In this document: positions 47,519 through 60,254 of the stretch, piece by piece | How the letters are laid out: each line of letters opens with the position of its first letter | How positions within the stretch are numbered: position 1 is the first letter of the stretch | Origin: Hermodice carunculata | Lineage: Eukaryota > Annelida > Polychaeta > Eunicida > Amphinomidae | Reading direction: 5' to 3' | Length of the DNA stretch: 64,000 bases | NCBI GenBank assembly: GCA_964020975.1 | Contig: OZ026612.1 | Location: 136,654,763 to 136,718,762 of the forward strand | Position numbers and translations under genes: made by a program | The notes under the pieces: generated by a model | The model's database searches: none | Seen by the model: only the letters and a program-made list of their open reading frames with translations | What the model was told of the DNA's origin: nothing

Positions 47519-47800
47519 AGGAGGGGGATTTGGTTTAGACAGATTAATCACCAGGGTTATTTTGTATTTCATCCCCTACTGTCCATTAAGAAACAAAAAA
47601 GACAATTTATATCAGTTTTACCATTTTATTTCACTACATTGCATCAGACTTTGCCAGAGTCATGCCGCGCATATGAATATAAAATTTAAACAACAAAGAA
47701 AAGCGGTCGACCATAAGCCTAATGGCTGATTTTTTGAACAGCAGTCAGTTCAGGCCAAAATCTTGACCAACAGTCACTTTTTTATTATTTCTATATGGAA

Positions 47801-48208
47801 TTAATTTGGTGAAGAGGAGAATTGGAAGGTAATGTTGCCTTGGAATGTTGTACCAGCAAACATTCCAAAGTATGGACCAGTGGTGCTCAACTGAGTGAGG
47901 GCCATCAGATTGGCCACATCACTAATGGCAGCATTGCCCGATGGCATGGGGTGATGGCTAACTGCCACGTCAGCTGGACAAACGATGAAGACCCAAGTAT
48001 CGGGAGTGTTTTGGACAGATGTTAGAGGTGTCTGAAAAGACGAAGAACTTCCCTGCAGAATGTTGCACATGGCGCGCTGTTGATTTTTGCTTGCTGCTGC
48101 ATAATTGTTCACAGACTGTATATTTTTGTGCCCGTTCAGCTGTTGAATAATATATGGTTGGTGGGACTCCCTTTGAGTCTTCAGTGCTGATAAAAAAATA
48201 CCGTTCAA
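47801..48208 (-). pseudogene. Crypton-like tyrosine recombinase C-terminal fragment
   Basis: The minus-strand frame carries QPYIIQQLNGHKNIQSVNNY, then AAASKNQQRAM. This resembles the C-terminal box of Crypton/DUF3504-type tyrosine recombinases (QLxGHKNxxSxxxYxxxSxxQQxxM), which holds the second HxxR-like histidine (GHK) and the catalytic tyrosine (NNY). A Ser/Thr/Gln-rich tail follows, ending GTTFQGNITFQF, typical of these proteins. The catalytic core upstream is not present in the same frame. The frame is also open upstream of 48208, and a possible acceptor (ttcacttacag) lies near 48245, so an exon of a domesticated gene is an alternative. About 136 codons in total; no Met starts the frame. 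Confidence 0.55.
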
Positions 48209-48409
48209 AGAACGCAGTACCCTTCGGCCGCCTTCAATCTTTTTTGCTGTAAGTGAATAGGAATAGCGTCCTATACAGTATCAGGTATAGTGTATGATCA
48301 GAAAGTTGCTGGTAGCCTGTGGTGTAAGAGATCATGGCCATTTTGCCACTCATCAAATAATTTAACAAATGGAGATCTTGTCATAAATTCAACAAATACT
48401 ATTATTGTA

Positions 48410-49195
48410 CATTTGACCTCAAAAACGTAAGGTCAAATATAGAGGTATAACCTTGACTTTCAAGAGCCTTCTAGATCACCCTATGTTGCGTCCTTTGTTT
48501 TAAGATTTAGATTTCTAGATGCACAATGTCACTCAGCAAACTTGTGACCCATGTGTGACCTTAAAAATTAGGTTGAGGTCAATTATGCTTGCACACAAAT
48601 CAAGCCTTATAGTGGTGTACTATCATATGCAATTTGAAAGTCCTGTCTCAAAAGATTCTGAAGTTATAGTGGTAAACAAAATTTCAATGAATAGGTCACT
48701 GTGACCCAGATACTTGACCTAGTAGCCTAATTTTGATTCATGACACATTTTTTGGTTATGATACATGTGTGTATAAAATTTCATGTAACTGACTTAAAAA
48801 CTTCTTTACCTATACCAATGCCACCATTGTGCACTTGACCTTTGACCTCCAAAAGTAGGTCAAATATAAAGCTATGACCTTAATTTTCAATAGGCCTCTA
48901 AATCACTCTGTGAAATTTATTGTGTGTAAGATTTAAATTGCTAGATGCAGGCTTTCAATAGTTAGAGCACTAACATTACTTAGCACATGTGACCACTGTG
49001 TGACCTTGAGAATTCTGTTAAGGTCAATTATGCTTGCACACAAAGTAGCCCATATAGGAGTGTAATACCATGTGCAATTTGAAAGTCCTGTCTCATAAAT
49101 TTTTGATGTTATGGTGGTAAAACCACGGGATGGACGGACCGACGGCGCCGGGTACGACAATACCCGCCGGCCTCATAAGGCCGAAGGGTAAAAAT
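48410..49195. repeat. GGTCA-type repeat dimer (family F4), about 430-bp monomers, terminal hairpins
   Basis: Two monomers (48410-48835 and 48836-49110) share ttgacct..aaaagtaggtca, aatataaagctatgacctt, aagatttagatt..ctagatgca, gtgtgaccttgagaattctg and ttaaggtcaattatgcttgc. The tail is gggatggacggaccgacggc. The end has two small hairpins, GGGTA cgacaa TACCC and GGCCT cata AGGCC (about 49149-49182), then gaagggtaaaa. Confidence 0.85.
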
Positions 49196-49344
49196 GTGTT
49201 GACCTTTGACTGATAGTCATGCCAAATTTGGTGAAAAGTAGTCCCACCCATGGGATAAGGTCAACAATATCACATAGGCCATATACCATGGGTTTACAAT
49301 GTACACATAATATGGCACAAAGTAGGGGATAAATACCTGTACGA

Positions 49345-49760
49345 CACACGCCTTCTCTAACTACCTTTTTTACTTTATTTCATTCCAAACATCTCTCTCC
49401 TACTTAGGAGCTAAAATATGGAATGGAACAGCATCCCTCAGATTATCTGATACATGCTTTCTTTGTACACTTTTAGGACTGGCTGGTATATTTGTAACCA
49501 CATGTGTTCTACCTAATATTTTCCTTTTACGTATCTGTCAACCATGATAATGTGTGCTTCCATTTGTACCTAATCTGGTCCAATGGATAATGTGAACATT
49601 GATATGATCTTAAATTTTAATGTATCCTTTAATCAACTTCCATTTTACCTTCTTTATATGTATTTATTATTGTTTGATTGTTTATGGCACCCCTGCTTCA
49701 ACAGTTGTACAGTGAGCAGGCATTGCTTAACAACTTGTTAAACTTGATGACACAAATACC
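49345..49760 (+). mobile_element. LINE 3'-end fragment
   Basis: The plus strand near 49385-49480 reads TSLSYLGAKIWNGTASLRLS in one frame, matching the shape of the C-terminal box downstream of many Jockey/CR1/L2-type reverse transcriptases (S--YLGAKIWN-LP---R). An AT-rich 3' untranslated-like stretch follows. The catalytic domains are absent. The end is taken at the ttaaacttgatgacac phrase (about 49738) and is uncertain. Confidence 0.45.
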
Positions 49761-50267
49761 ATGTTGACCAACAATGGTGAGGCGGTAAAAACAGGTGAGT
49801 GAAGCATAGACAGAGTAGGTGGCAAAAAACGTGTACACATTGACTTCAGTTCTACTTATTTATTATATTTACATTTTTTCCTATTTTTTCGATTTTTGAT
49901 AATAATTACAAGTGATGCACGATCGCCAAAGAACGTTTTTTCCACATAAATTGCCTTGGTTTAAGGGGGGTGTGATCAACAGAAAGATAAGCGCTAACCA
50001 CGCCCCCGTTACCTGGCAACCAGTCTATCCCAAAAGCAACAAACAGGAAAGAAAAATAGTCCCTTTGTAAATGTTCATTTATTTGAACAGATAGCTTTAC
50101 AAAATACAAGATTCGTTCACATTAGGGAAAAAGTATACAAGTAAGTTATTTTTGGGGATAAAATACCCAGAATAACACAATGAATACAAGATTAACACCA
50201 TTGCACTTGCACCTCGCACCGCGGATGCATCTCAGACTGATGCGAGCAGTGAACAGGATTTAACAGT
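49761..50267. other. No gene recognised
   Basis: AT-rich sequence before the recombinase-like tail; the minus-strand frame 49906-50109 has no recognisable features. Confidence 0.4.
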
Positions 50268-50603
50268 TTAACGAGGCGCGATCATGTTGAAGGTACAATT
50301 TTGAAAGGTGGAGTTGGAAATCATTCCTGCGTTAAAATTCTGGTTGGTTTGCTGGCTTTGTGATATTTCTATCGAAGCAGAGGATGCGGTGGATGTGCAG
50401 GTAGGCCTACGTGGGACAAAGGTTGATTCTTGGTCACGGGGATTGAGAACAAGAGCAGCATTCGTAACTTTGTGTGTATCCGCGAGAGGGCGCACAGGAT
50501 TTATGAATGAAAAGAAAAGTAGTGCCCAATGTACCGGCGCATAAAATTGTGAAGGGGCTGCATAGCTGGCGCATGCAGACTCGTGTGTAGACGATGTCTT
50601 CAT
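50268..50603 (-). pseudogene. Possible tail of a Crypton/DUF3504-type protein
   Basis: The minus-strand frame of 111 codons starts with Met at 50603 and ends with a Ser/Gln/Asn-rich segment, FNAGMISNSTFQNCTFNMIA. This resembles the usual end of Crypton/DUF3504-type tyrosine recombinases and their domesticated relatives (GxxIxxxTFNxxFN). The catalytic domain is not present. It lies 2 kb from the fragment at 47.8-48.2 kb on the same strand but carries a different tail, so two different source copies are likely. Alternatively it is a last exon of a host gene. The region has more CG dinucleotides than its neighbours. Confidence 0.4.
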
Positions 50604-51235
50604 GAGATGGTGAGGACAACAACAGTTCCTATTCTTTCAATGTTAAACAATAAAGGGAATGTAAATATTCACTGATATATGAAAATATGATAAACTTGAT
50701 GAAAGTCTCACTTGAACTTCTGGACTTTGGTGTTGTTTGCTTGGTGACTGACAGGTTTTAATCATGGTAGGTTTTTATTTGCTTGGATTTTTGGTGCAAT
50801 CTCTCTAGCATTGTTGTCTGCTTTTATTTTTCATGCCAGTCAGTATTTTTACGTTGTCAATGTGACATCTTATCATATTTCGATATTCAATGAACAATGT
50901 ATTGCTGAATGAATACTCAAGTCTTGTTATATCTGGTGATATTAATGCTGATGGACTTGTGAAGATTTGGATGGTTTTCAACTGGTTTTTTGACATTGAC
51001 ATGTAACAGTCTCATATACTACTATTGGCACCTTTGCTTCATTCTTTTGTCCAAAAAGTGAATAAAGTTTGGTCTGAAACTCATTTTGTGTTGAATGATA
51101 CATTTTGTATCAATTTTGAAGGAAAAACTTGCATCAATTAACAGAAAAAGACAAAAAAAGGTTTTAATTCTTGGATTGAGATCAATCTTTACAGTCTGTT
51201 GGATCCAAAATGAGAAATCAATAGTTAACCTAAAA
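50604..51235. other. AT-rich stretch, nothing recognised
   Basis: An AATAAA signal in the context gtgaataaagtttgg (about 51059) could be a transcript end, but no gene was identified upstream of it. Confidence 0.4.
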
Positions 51236-51239
51236 GAAA

Positions 51240-52534
51240 ATCAGAGATTGCTAGATCTCAGCCCTGCTCTGTGACCTTGAGATTTGGATCAAGGTGATCC
51301 ATCTTCGAACTTGTCTCAGACCTTATGTAAGATTAAAACAATGTGCAATAAGAAAGGTCCATGCTAAAAACTTTTCACCTAATCATGTGAAAACCAAATT
51401 CACAAAAATGTCTCTGTGACCTTGGGAATTGGGTCAAGGTCACCAATCTTCAAACTTGTCTGAAACCTTATTCAGGACTCTAAACATTTGCAATATTGAA
51501 GCCCATGCAAAAAACTTTTAAGTTATCAAGTGAAAACCAAATTTTCTAGCATGGTTCTGTGACCTTGAGAATTGGATCGAGGTCACCTATCTTTGAACTT
51601 GTGCAAGACCTCATGTAGGACAGTATTCACCTGCAATTTGAAGGCCTGTGTCAAAATCTTTTCAAGTTATCACCTGACAACCAAAATCACTGAAATGGCT
51701 CTGTGTCCTTGGGAATTATGTCAAGGTCACCCATCTTCAAACGTGTTTGAGACCTTATACAGGACCATAAACATGTGCAATATGAAAGCCTCAAATAAAA
51801 AAAAAAATTCGAGTTACAACGTGAAAACTGTAAATTCAGTAAAATGGCTCTGTGACCTTGGGAATGGGAGCAAAGTCACCCATCTTTCAACTAGCCCGAG
51901 ACCTTATGTAGAACTGTAATCACCTGCAATTTGAAAGGCCTATGTCAAGAACATTTTGAAGTTATTTTGTGAAAACAAAATTAACTATACTAGCTCTGTT
52001 TCCTTGGAAATTAGGTCAAGGTCACCCGTCTTCAAACTCATCTGAGACCTTATTCAGGACTATAAGCATGTGCAATATGAAAGCCTTATGCAAAAACTTT
52101 TGAATTTACCATGTGAAAATTAAATTTATGACCTTGGGAATTGGGTTCTGGTCAAACTCCTCCAAGACTTTATTTATGACTATAAATATGTGCAATACGA
52201 AAATACTGAGTAAAAAAGTTCTGAAGTTATCAGGTGAAAACTGTAAAATTCACTAAAATGGCTCTGTGACCTTGGGAATTAGAGCAAGGTCACCCTTACG
52301 TAGGACTTTAATCAACTGCAATTTGAAAGGGCTAGATCAAAAACTTTTAAAGTTATAGAGTAAAAACCAAAGTCACTAAAACAGTTCTGTGATCTTGGAA
52401 ATTGGGTCCAGGTCACCCATCTTCAAACTCGTCCAAGACCTTATTCAGGACTATAAGCATGTGCAATATGAAAGCCCTAAGTGAAAAACTTTAAGAGTTA
52501 TAGCATGAAAACAGTCAGTCCAGACACACAAACA

Positions 52535-52535
<1 letters not shown>
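51240..52535. repeat. GGTCA tandem array (family F7), about 9 monomers, ending in a CA tract
   Basis: Monomers of about 130-150 bp carry ctctgtgaccttgggaattg, ggtcaaggtcacccatcttc, aaactcgtctgagaccttat, tcaggactataaacatgtgc, aatatgaaagcc. It is clearly related to F3 at 27-28.5 kb. The downstream edge passes straight into the CA microsatellite, with only a short tail cagtccagacacacaaac. Confidence 0.9.

Positions 52536-52616
<81 letters not shown>
52536..52616. repeat. (CA)n microsatellite, about 40 units
   Basis: Uninterrupted CA array directly after the GGTCA array. Confidence 0.97.
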
Positions 52617-52618
<2 letters not shown>

Positions 52619-53231
52619 TAAAGTAATGGCTAAAGGCCCCCTCATCTTTTTTTTGGGGGGGGGGCACGATCACAATTTCTTAGAAACAATGAACACTATT
52701 ATTATGCAGAAGAAATAGATAACCCAGCAGCTAAGTGATGGGGCTGTTCCTACCAATACCTGCTGTTGCATATTTCTGTTTGACAAGGTGGCTTTCAACT
52801 TCCATGAGAAATGAAAATTGCAGCAGTTAATAAGAGTCACTGTGAATTAGGGTTTTACGAAGAGCATATCCTGCTGTTGACAGGGACTGCCATCAATCCA
52901 CCTAGCGGCATATACTGTTCTAGGAATACTTACGTAACACTGATGTCTTAGATCATACAGCCCTCCAGACAACTAACTCAACATCATTGAAGAAATGATA
53001 TTTTGGGAAATCAACCTACATCTAATTTCCTTGCTTTCAAATTATTACATAATATGATTACCTGTCCACATTGTCAGCAGGTCAAGACCAATGTCACAAC
53101 GGAAGGTTTGTATGCACTTTTGAAATGCAATGTTTTCATTGCACCTTTTGGCTGGTTGGCTGGCCTTAAAATATAGCAAATGCTGGTACATGAAATACAC
53201 TTGGTTCGAATTTCTGATGGTCTTTAGATTC

Positions 53232-53235
<4 letters not shown>
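52617..53235. other. No gene recognised; T/G homopolymer junction
   Basis: A TTTTTTTTGGGGGGGGGG junction lies at 52649-52665. Otherwise unassigned. Confidence 0.45.
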
Positions 53236-53446
<211 letters not shown>

Positions 53447-56400
53447 TATACATGTACATATACATATTCATGGATTTCACCAGGGAATGAGCTAAGAGTT
53501 CATTTGTGTGATGCTGACTTAATTCCCAAATTCCTGGAAAAATGTGTTTTCATGGCCATTGTGACACCTGTACTGCACTCATGTGCCTCATAATCTTTAT
53601 AGAATTTTAATGCTGTTATGTATTAACCTTTTGGTTTCCCCTGCCCCCTTAATTCTCCTAGTGCCACTCAATTGCATGCCATCAAATTAGTACTTGATAA
53701 GTGGACAATTAAGAACAGATTTTGTGGTTTAATCAGGGTTTATTGTCAGTTGTTGGTAGGACACTCAGCAATGTAAGCCTGGAGCTCCTGGTACTTACAT
53801 CATGTGTAACTGTCATGTCTTACACAGACCAGTGCTGTGTTGTGTGCACTGACACAAGAGCTCTATGTTAATCCTGTCAATGACAATGAAGCCACCGAGT
53901 CTCTTACATGTTTTGCCACAAGGCTAAAAGATCCAAACAAGAAAAGGAACAAAATTGTCTGAATCTTATGTTAAAACACTTCAATAATGAAAAAAACCCA
54001 GGAGTTTTACAGGACATATACTGGATCATAGTATTATGGGAGAAGAGCCATCTGGTGTCAGTTGTCTGAACATACACACTGAAGCCACTGAGGCATGGTT
54101 TGTACACTAATACTTTTGTGTAGCACACAGGTAAGCTGCCCTACATGTGGAAATAAAATTAATGTTTACTTAGCTACCAAATGTTAAACTGACTGTGCAT
54201 ATCATATCAAACTATTTTTGCAATAGAAGATGTTATATCATAAACAACTGACCTGTTTCCTGTATTTAGGTTTTGTCTGAAATACGGGTTTTAAAACCAT
54301 ACTGACCCAAAACAGCTTAATGCCACATGGGGAAGAAATTGATTTTCAGATAATTTTGTTCAGTTTTTTTTTTATTTATTGTTTTTTATATGCATTGTAC
54401 AGTGATTAGCAACCTAGGCATTAACAGTACAAACTGTATCTTCAGGAGGTACAGTTTCAAAGATCGATCCTAATATTCAAAATCTGAAGTGCTGCTAATC
54501 AACATAATTCAAACTGCTTCAATATTCCCATATCTTTTGGCAAGTGCCTCACCATATGAACAACTTTATTGTGTAGACGATATCAAATTTTAAGGGAAAC
54601 TCATTTACATAACCTGCCTTTAAGGTTTATGTGGCAGTTCTATCCCTCTGTCCTTATGACTGGTGTCTGGCAGGGCACGCTCCAGTCAGGCACCAACCTT
54701 TGACCCTGCTGCTAACTTGCTGTAGACATTCTTTTGGTTTTATTTGATAGTAAGACTTGATGAGAGTGCAACATGAATTCAATCACTATTAAAAGGGTGG
54801 GGTATGGTTCTTGAAATGGCATTTTTTCCTGTATCAAGGGAGTTAAAAGTACAGAAGGCATGCCTTTGTTACGGCTTTCTCAGGCTGACCAAAGGGAACC
54901 AGGAACTAGAACTGATATGTACAATTTCACCATTACATGCCACACATACCGCTAGGCAACTCGGCAACTATTTGGAATATATGTTGTGTGACATATTCAT
55001 ATCAAACAGGATGGAACAAGATTATATACTTATGCAAGTTTGTTCCTGTAATTGCTCACTGAATAACTAAAATATCAGAATCTTATATTCTATCCCAAAA
55101 ATTACATAAGTAATTTTGATGAAGGGAGTATTACAGGAGAAATTGCCTCAGTACAGTGAAAGCCTGGGGGAGTGGGTGTGTTTATAAATTGAGAAGGAAG
55201 TGGTTTATCATGATAATGGCTGCAAAAAATGGAAGACAGACTAATTGCTAAATGGCTTCTTTCTGGTACTCTGAAACTTTTCTCATAATATTTTTCTAAA
55301 TATAGAAACATGAGGCAGATGATATAATACAAGCCTCAGTGGTACAGTTAAGAGTGTGGGCTAATGTCAGAAATCTGAGTTAAATGCCAATGCCTCAAGA
55401 TAATGGCCTCTGTCTTATAATGAAAGCTTTGTAATTGCAGCAACTGTATCTATATATAATCGAGCAAGCAGTACATGAATGATGTCATCATAGTCTGTCC
55501 CACACATAGGACCATCACCCCGGTATGCATGTCAGTGCCAGCAACTTGAAATATAAATACCAAAAGACAGAAAGTAGGTGCATACAAAAGTTGGTTAGGC
55601 ATAAAATCCATACAGAAAAAACATACGCTTTAAGGATGTTTAAAGATTGTACCCATCTTATTCAGGGTATTTCAAAGGCCAGGTAAGGTGTAAAAACATC
55701 TTAAAACTATTCCCTTGTGCTTATGCTAATTAATCTGATGGGGGGGGGGGGCCATGTTCCCAGTTGGGGTCTCATGATTGCTCGGACATCTTTGCCACAC
55801 AATTGAAACTCACTGTGTATTCACATCTGTGTCATCATATGCATTAGTAGTTAATCTGTTTATCAGTTAAGGGGGGGTACCACGGGGGGTTCAATATTGT
55901 GTATAAAATACATAGTTGTTCTTATTTTCAAAGGGATGTGACTAGCAAGCACACTTGCTATTGGGTTTACAACCATTGGTAATTTGGAAATGGCCTCTGT
56001 ATCTATTAATACACATTTTGAGGCATCTAAACTTCAAAATTCATAGTTTTTATCACCTTCACTTCTGCACACAAAATGGAACGGTTCCCTCATAAGGACT
56101 GAATACAACAACCATCTTTATGTGTACAGTTTTTCTCAACTACTCCGTGGCTAGGATGCTCTGAGAACAGTTGCTGAGTCTGTCTGAGCAATTAAAACAT
56201 GAAGGGTCTGCCACAAGCAATTAAAGGTTCGACAACTATTCACTTAAATTGGTCACTTTTTCAATGGCCACTTAATCAACATGTTTAAGATCAACACCAA
56301 ATGCCATCAATGTTCAAGGTTTTGGCCGTTGTATGACCTGTCAGTGGCAAGAAATCCAAATCAATGGTATGTGATGCGTACAGTTAAACCTGTTTTAAGG

Positions 56401-56920
56401 GACCACCCATTTACCATATATGTTAAAAAAACCTCAAAATCTTTTATTTATTTATTAGACTTTTCTCCATTTATGTACAAAAATAAAACTTGTTTTAAGT
56501 GTTCCTTTAACAGTCAAAATATTAAAGGCATTGTGATGTAAGTTATATTCACCACCAACATGCCATGCCCACAAGACAACACTGAGAGCTTACCAATGGT
56601 CACATGACTTGCTTGGGGACTGATTTTGGCAAATGTGCATATGCATCAAGGAGGTGGGCTCTTAAGACATGCAAAAATTATTCAAAATATGGTGGGGTGG
56701 GGGTTGGGGGCTGGCATCAGTCCCTCGGGACAGGTGTGTCCCCAGTACACGTGGGCCTATGGGCAGGTTTGACTGTAATAAAAATGCAATTAGAGATTGC
56801 TAGATTACCCCCCCCCCCCCGCATCACTGATAACCTTGGTAATAATAGGTGTCATTTGGAATCACTATAGTCAAGAGCAGTAAAAAACTGACAGGGTAAT
56901 CATACAAAGTTTTGCATTGT
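53447..56920. other. Long AT-rich stretch, no gene or repeat supported
   Basis: Only short frames (53904-54128, 54804-55070, 55102-55332, 56281-56541, 56604-56870) without recognised domains. G- or C-runs occur at 55740-55750, 55870, 56694-56710 and 56810-56820. Confidence 0.4.
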
Positions 56921-56924
56921 AACA

Positions 56925-57045
56925 CCCTGTGACCTTGAAAAAAAGAGGTCAAGGTTACTGGGCTTTGAGGTTCTAATTCAAAAATGTTTCCAGTTTATAT
57001 CACCCAGAATGCATCTGGGTGGACACATGGATGGATGGAATAACA
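56925..57045. repeat. Short GGTCA-family copy with hairpin
   Basis: gtgaccttgaaaaaaagagg then tcaaggttactgg, the hairpin CACCCAGA ATGCA TCTGGGTG (57001-57021), then gatggatggaataacagata. It directly precedes the LINE fragment. Confidence 0.65.
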
Positions 57046-57049
57046 GATA

Positions 57050-58152
57050 GAAATACCAATTTTGGACTAATTATTTTTCATACTTTCATGAATGATGTCT
57101 TCTGCATTGTCAAGGATGGTTTATATTTAATTATGCAAATGACAATATGGTCCTTGCTCACTTAAAGTCTAAACCTGATCAGATAAGAAGCATTCAATAG
57201 CGTGGAGCAGACTGGCCTGGTGACAATGAAAGGCAGTCCAATGCAACTAAGTTCCAAGTTATGATTTCTAATGAAGAAAATCCTAAGGATATTGTTTTTG
57301 AGGACACTGATACAGGTTGAACAGAGTGTCAGACTGCTGGCTGCTGCATTACACAACAATCTATTTTACCGACCACATAGCCAATATAACCAAATCTGCT
57401 ACTAGACACCTGAATTGTTTAAAATGTCTCTCCCATTTTTTGGACCAAACATGGCGCCTCCTGCTCTACAAACCTTTTGTATTGTCGAACTTTAATTACT
57501 GCCCAGCAGTCTGGCAATTCTCTGGTGCTACTAATTCTGAAAACCTGAAAAAAATCCAACTCCTAGCTCTAAAATTTGTTTATCAGAACTATGCATCATA
57601 TTACCAATAGTTGCTACATCAAGCTAACTTATCAATGCTGGAACTTCCAAGGCAATGCACAATTGCCTGTGAAGTTTTCAAAGCTTTCAACAAACTTAAT
57701 CCATCTTTTATTTGAGATTTATTTATTTTTTCTACCAATGCATTTGTATGGTTTAAGGTAAAAAACACTCTTTTTAAAACATGCAAAAGCACAACAAAAG
57801 GTGGGCTGCATATATTTGCACATTTTGGAACCACAATTTGGAACAGCCTCCCAAATGATTTACGGACAATACAGGACTATAAAATATTTCAGAAACAAAT
57901 AAGAGATTAGGAAGGCTTGACCTGGAAATGTACTTTTTTTGCAGAGGAACACAATCTTTAAAAAAAAATTTTTCTTTCTTTACTTCTCATCTTGTCATTG
58001 TAGTTTCTTATCTTCCACCATCATCATATGTTCATTTTCTTACTTTTAGTGAATGTTACAACTTTTCATCACAACTCAGTAAAAATAGCTGTTGGGATCA
58101 GCTAATGTTTATTTTTGTAAAACTGAGTATAAATAAAACTTTGAAACTTAAG
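57050..58152 (+). mobile_element. LINE fragment: reverse-transcriptase C-terminal half and 3' UTR
   Basis: A frame near 57125 reads FNYANDNMVLA, the reverse-transcriptase YADD box with its first Asp changed to Asn. After frame breaks, 57317-57610 encodes HIANITKSATRHLNCLKCLS and YKPFVLSNFNYCPAVWQFSG then ENLKKIQLLALKFVYQN, which is the standard C-terminal domain of CR1/L2/Daphne-type LINEs. The further C-terminal box (TTIWNSLPNDLRTIQDYKIF) lies in another frame near 57830. The 3' end is TATAAATAAAACTTTGAAAC at about 58152. No TSD was found. 5'-truncated and inactive through frame breaks and the changed catalytic box. Confidence 0.85.
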
Positions 58153-58800
58153 CTGACCCATATAGGGGACTATAATCCTGGGCAATATAAAAGACCTGGC
58201 TCAAAAACTTCTGGATATATCAGGTGGAAACTAAATTTGTTAATGTGGTCCTGTGAGCTTGGGAATTAGGTCAAGGTCATCCAACTTTGAACTTGACCTA
58301 TCCCTTACAGAGGACTATAATCCTGTGCAATATTTTAAGCCCTGGTACCAAAAGTGCTGAAGTAATAGTACAGAAAATTAGTGGACAGACAGAAGGACAG
58401 GCAGAGGGACAGGCAGAGGGACAGGCAAAGGGATGGACAGCTGAAGGTCAACCATCTTTGAACTTGTCCTTGTCTTAACAGACAACTACAATCCTGTACT
58501 ATGCAATGTGGAAGCCCCAGTTCAAGCAGTTCTGAAGTTATCAAGTGGCAACCAAATTTACTAATGTGGCTCTGTGACCTTGGGAATTGAGTGAAGGTTA
58601 CCTATCTTTAAACTCGACTTAGCCCCAGCCAATAGAGAACAATACATTTGTGCAATTTGAAAGGCCCTAATTATAAGGTCAAAAGTGCTGAAGTTATAGT
58701 GCAGAGAAGTTACAGATGCACTTATGGACAGACACAAAAGTGATTGCTGTATGCCTTCTCCTCCTACAGGGGAAGGTAGTATAATGGTATAATAGAAGCA
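58153..58800. repeat. GGTCA-type array (family F9) with terminal hairpin
   Basis: Two to three monomers carry gggaattaggtcaaggtcat (58261) and gtgaccttgggaattgagtg (58575). An internal GGACAGGCAGAG repeat (about 58389-58440) interrupts it. It ends tgccttctcctcctacaggg, gaaggtagtataat: the hairpin CCTTC ... GAAGG (58752-58775), then an AT-rich end. Confidence 0.75.
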
Positions 58801-60155
58801 GAGTCAATGCACTGTACTCCAAGCAGAAGAAGCAATGGCTGAACAGAAACTTTTAGATTGTCAGCACTTTGCTGTTCAAAGAAATTTAGTCAGAATACAG
58901 CAATGTCTTGTACTTTCTGTTACTCTCTTACACATCTTAGCTCCTGGTCATCAGTTATCAAAGAGCTTCCCCTTAGATCCAGCATGCAATCTGCAGAGGT
59001 CCCCTTCTTTAGAGGCTTCCCTGAGGAGAGACCACCTCCTCTATAGAGGCCACTTCTCCATGCAGCAAGTATGGTATTTTCATTCTATTTTCTCCCTCAA
59101 GAGAGGCCACCCTTCTTATAAGCTCACATTTTCAGTGCACTTGGGGAGGGGCTTATAAGGGGGAAGCCACTGTACATGCTAACTACCAGTCACTATATAC
59201 AAACTTCCACTGAATTTGACACATTGTCTGTTGTGTGTCAATTGCCAGACAAACTGGGAGCTTACGCACAGCATGGCCAACGGTCAAGTCTGTGCACAGA
59301 GGCAGGAGTAATGTCTTTGGGACTGGCCCATGCAGCAGAGGTACCCTGTGTGCTAGGTTCTCAGGTATGAAACAGTCCATGCACATAACCAGAGGCTACC
59401 ACCATCATTTGAGCTTTCTTTTGATTTATAGTTGTAAATATCTATGAAGTACGACGTGGTACTGTAGCAAAATGGCAGATGCCCAGAGCCTGTCACTCAC
59501 CAGGGACAGTGCATCCACCATGTTATAAATGTCCAACACTGGTTATATGAAGAGGGTAAGTTTTCCGTTTCAATGCACTCACAATATAACCATGTATTTC
59601 AACTTAATTGTGTTCACATATTGGATCTCACATGTAAAGCTTTAGAAAAACCCACCATCAGGAAAGTGTCACAATCCTCTAACACTCCGCTGACAACCAG
59701 AGTGCCCTCTGTAACATGTCAACAGATGCCTGCCCATGTGTCAATAAGTACATTCCACACTAGTCTTGATGGCGCCACATCACAATATATCGAGAAAGTA
59801 ACATAAATACTTTGATTCATGTGCTACTCTAGATTTTTTTTTGTTCATGCAGGATATGATGATTTTTCCAAAGACGGGCTACCTCGGCCATCAACTTTTC
59901 CATTGCAAAGTGTCTGACATCAAATTCAAATCAACTGATGTGAAACGATCAACCCCTAAACTGGCGGCCCAAAACATCAACCCATCTTGTAACATGCACC
60001 AACTGATTCCTGGCCACATCTATGAACACCATATATAATTCTTGAATTGTTGCAATGTCTGTCCCATGATCAACAATTTAGAATTAAGTGTCGACATCAG
60101 AATGTGAGTCTGCATGAGTCTCAGATGTGCACATCTGTAGCTCTGGTCATCATCT
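58801..60155. other. No gene recognised; one segment shared with 19.6 kb
   Basis: 58960-59165 has several gaggccac / agaggcttccc phrases also seen near 19560-19600, so probably an uncharacterised dispersed repeat. The short frames at 58835-59447 overlap on both strands. Confidence 0.4.
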
Positions 60156-60157
60156 GG

Positions 60158-60210
60158 CAGTGTCAGTCACTACCTACAGTGTCAGTCACTACCTACAGTG
60201 TCAGTAACCT
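60158..60210. repeat. 20-bp tandem repeat, about 2.6 units
   Basis: gtgtcagtcactacctacag repeated, the last unit variant. Confidence 0.9.
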
Positions 60211-60254
60211 ACATGTATGATACGACATGAAGGCAATTGAACCCTCGAGTGAAG

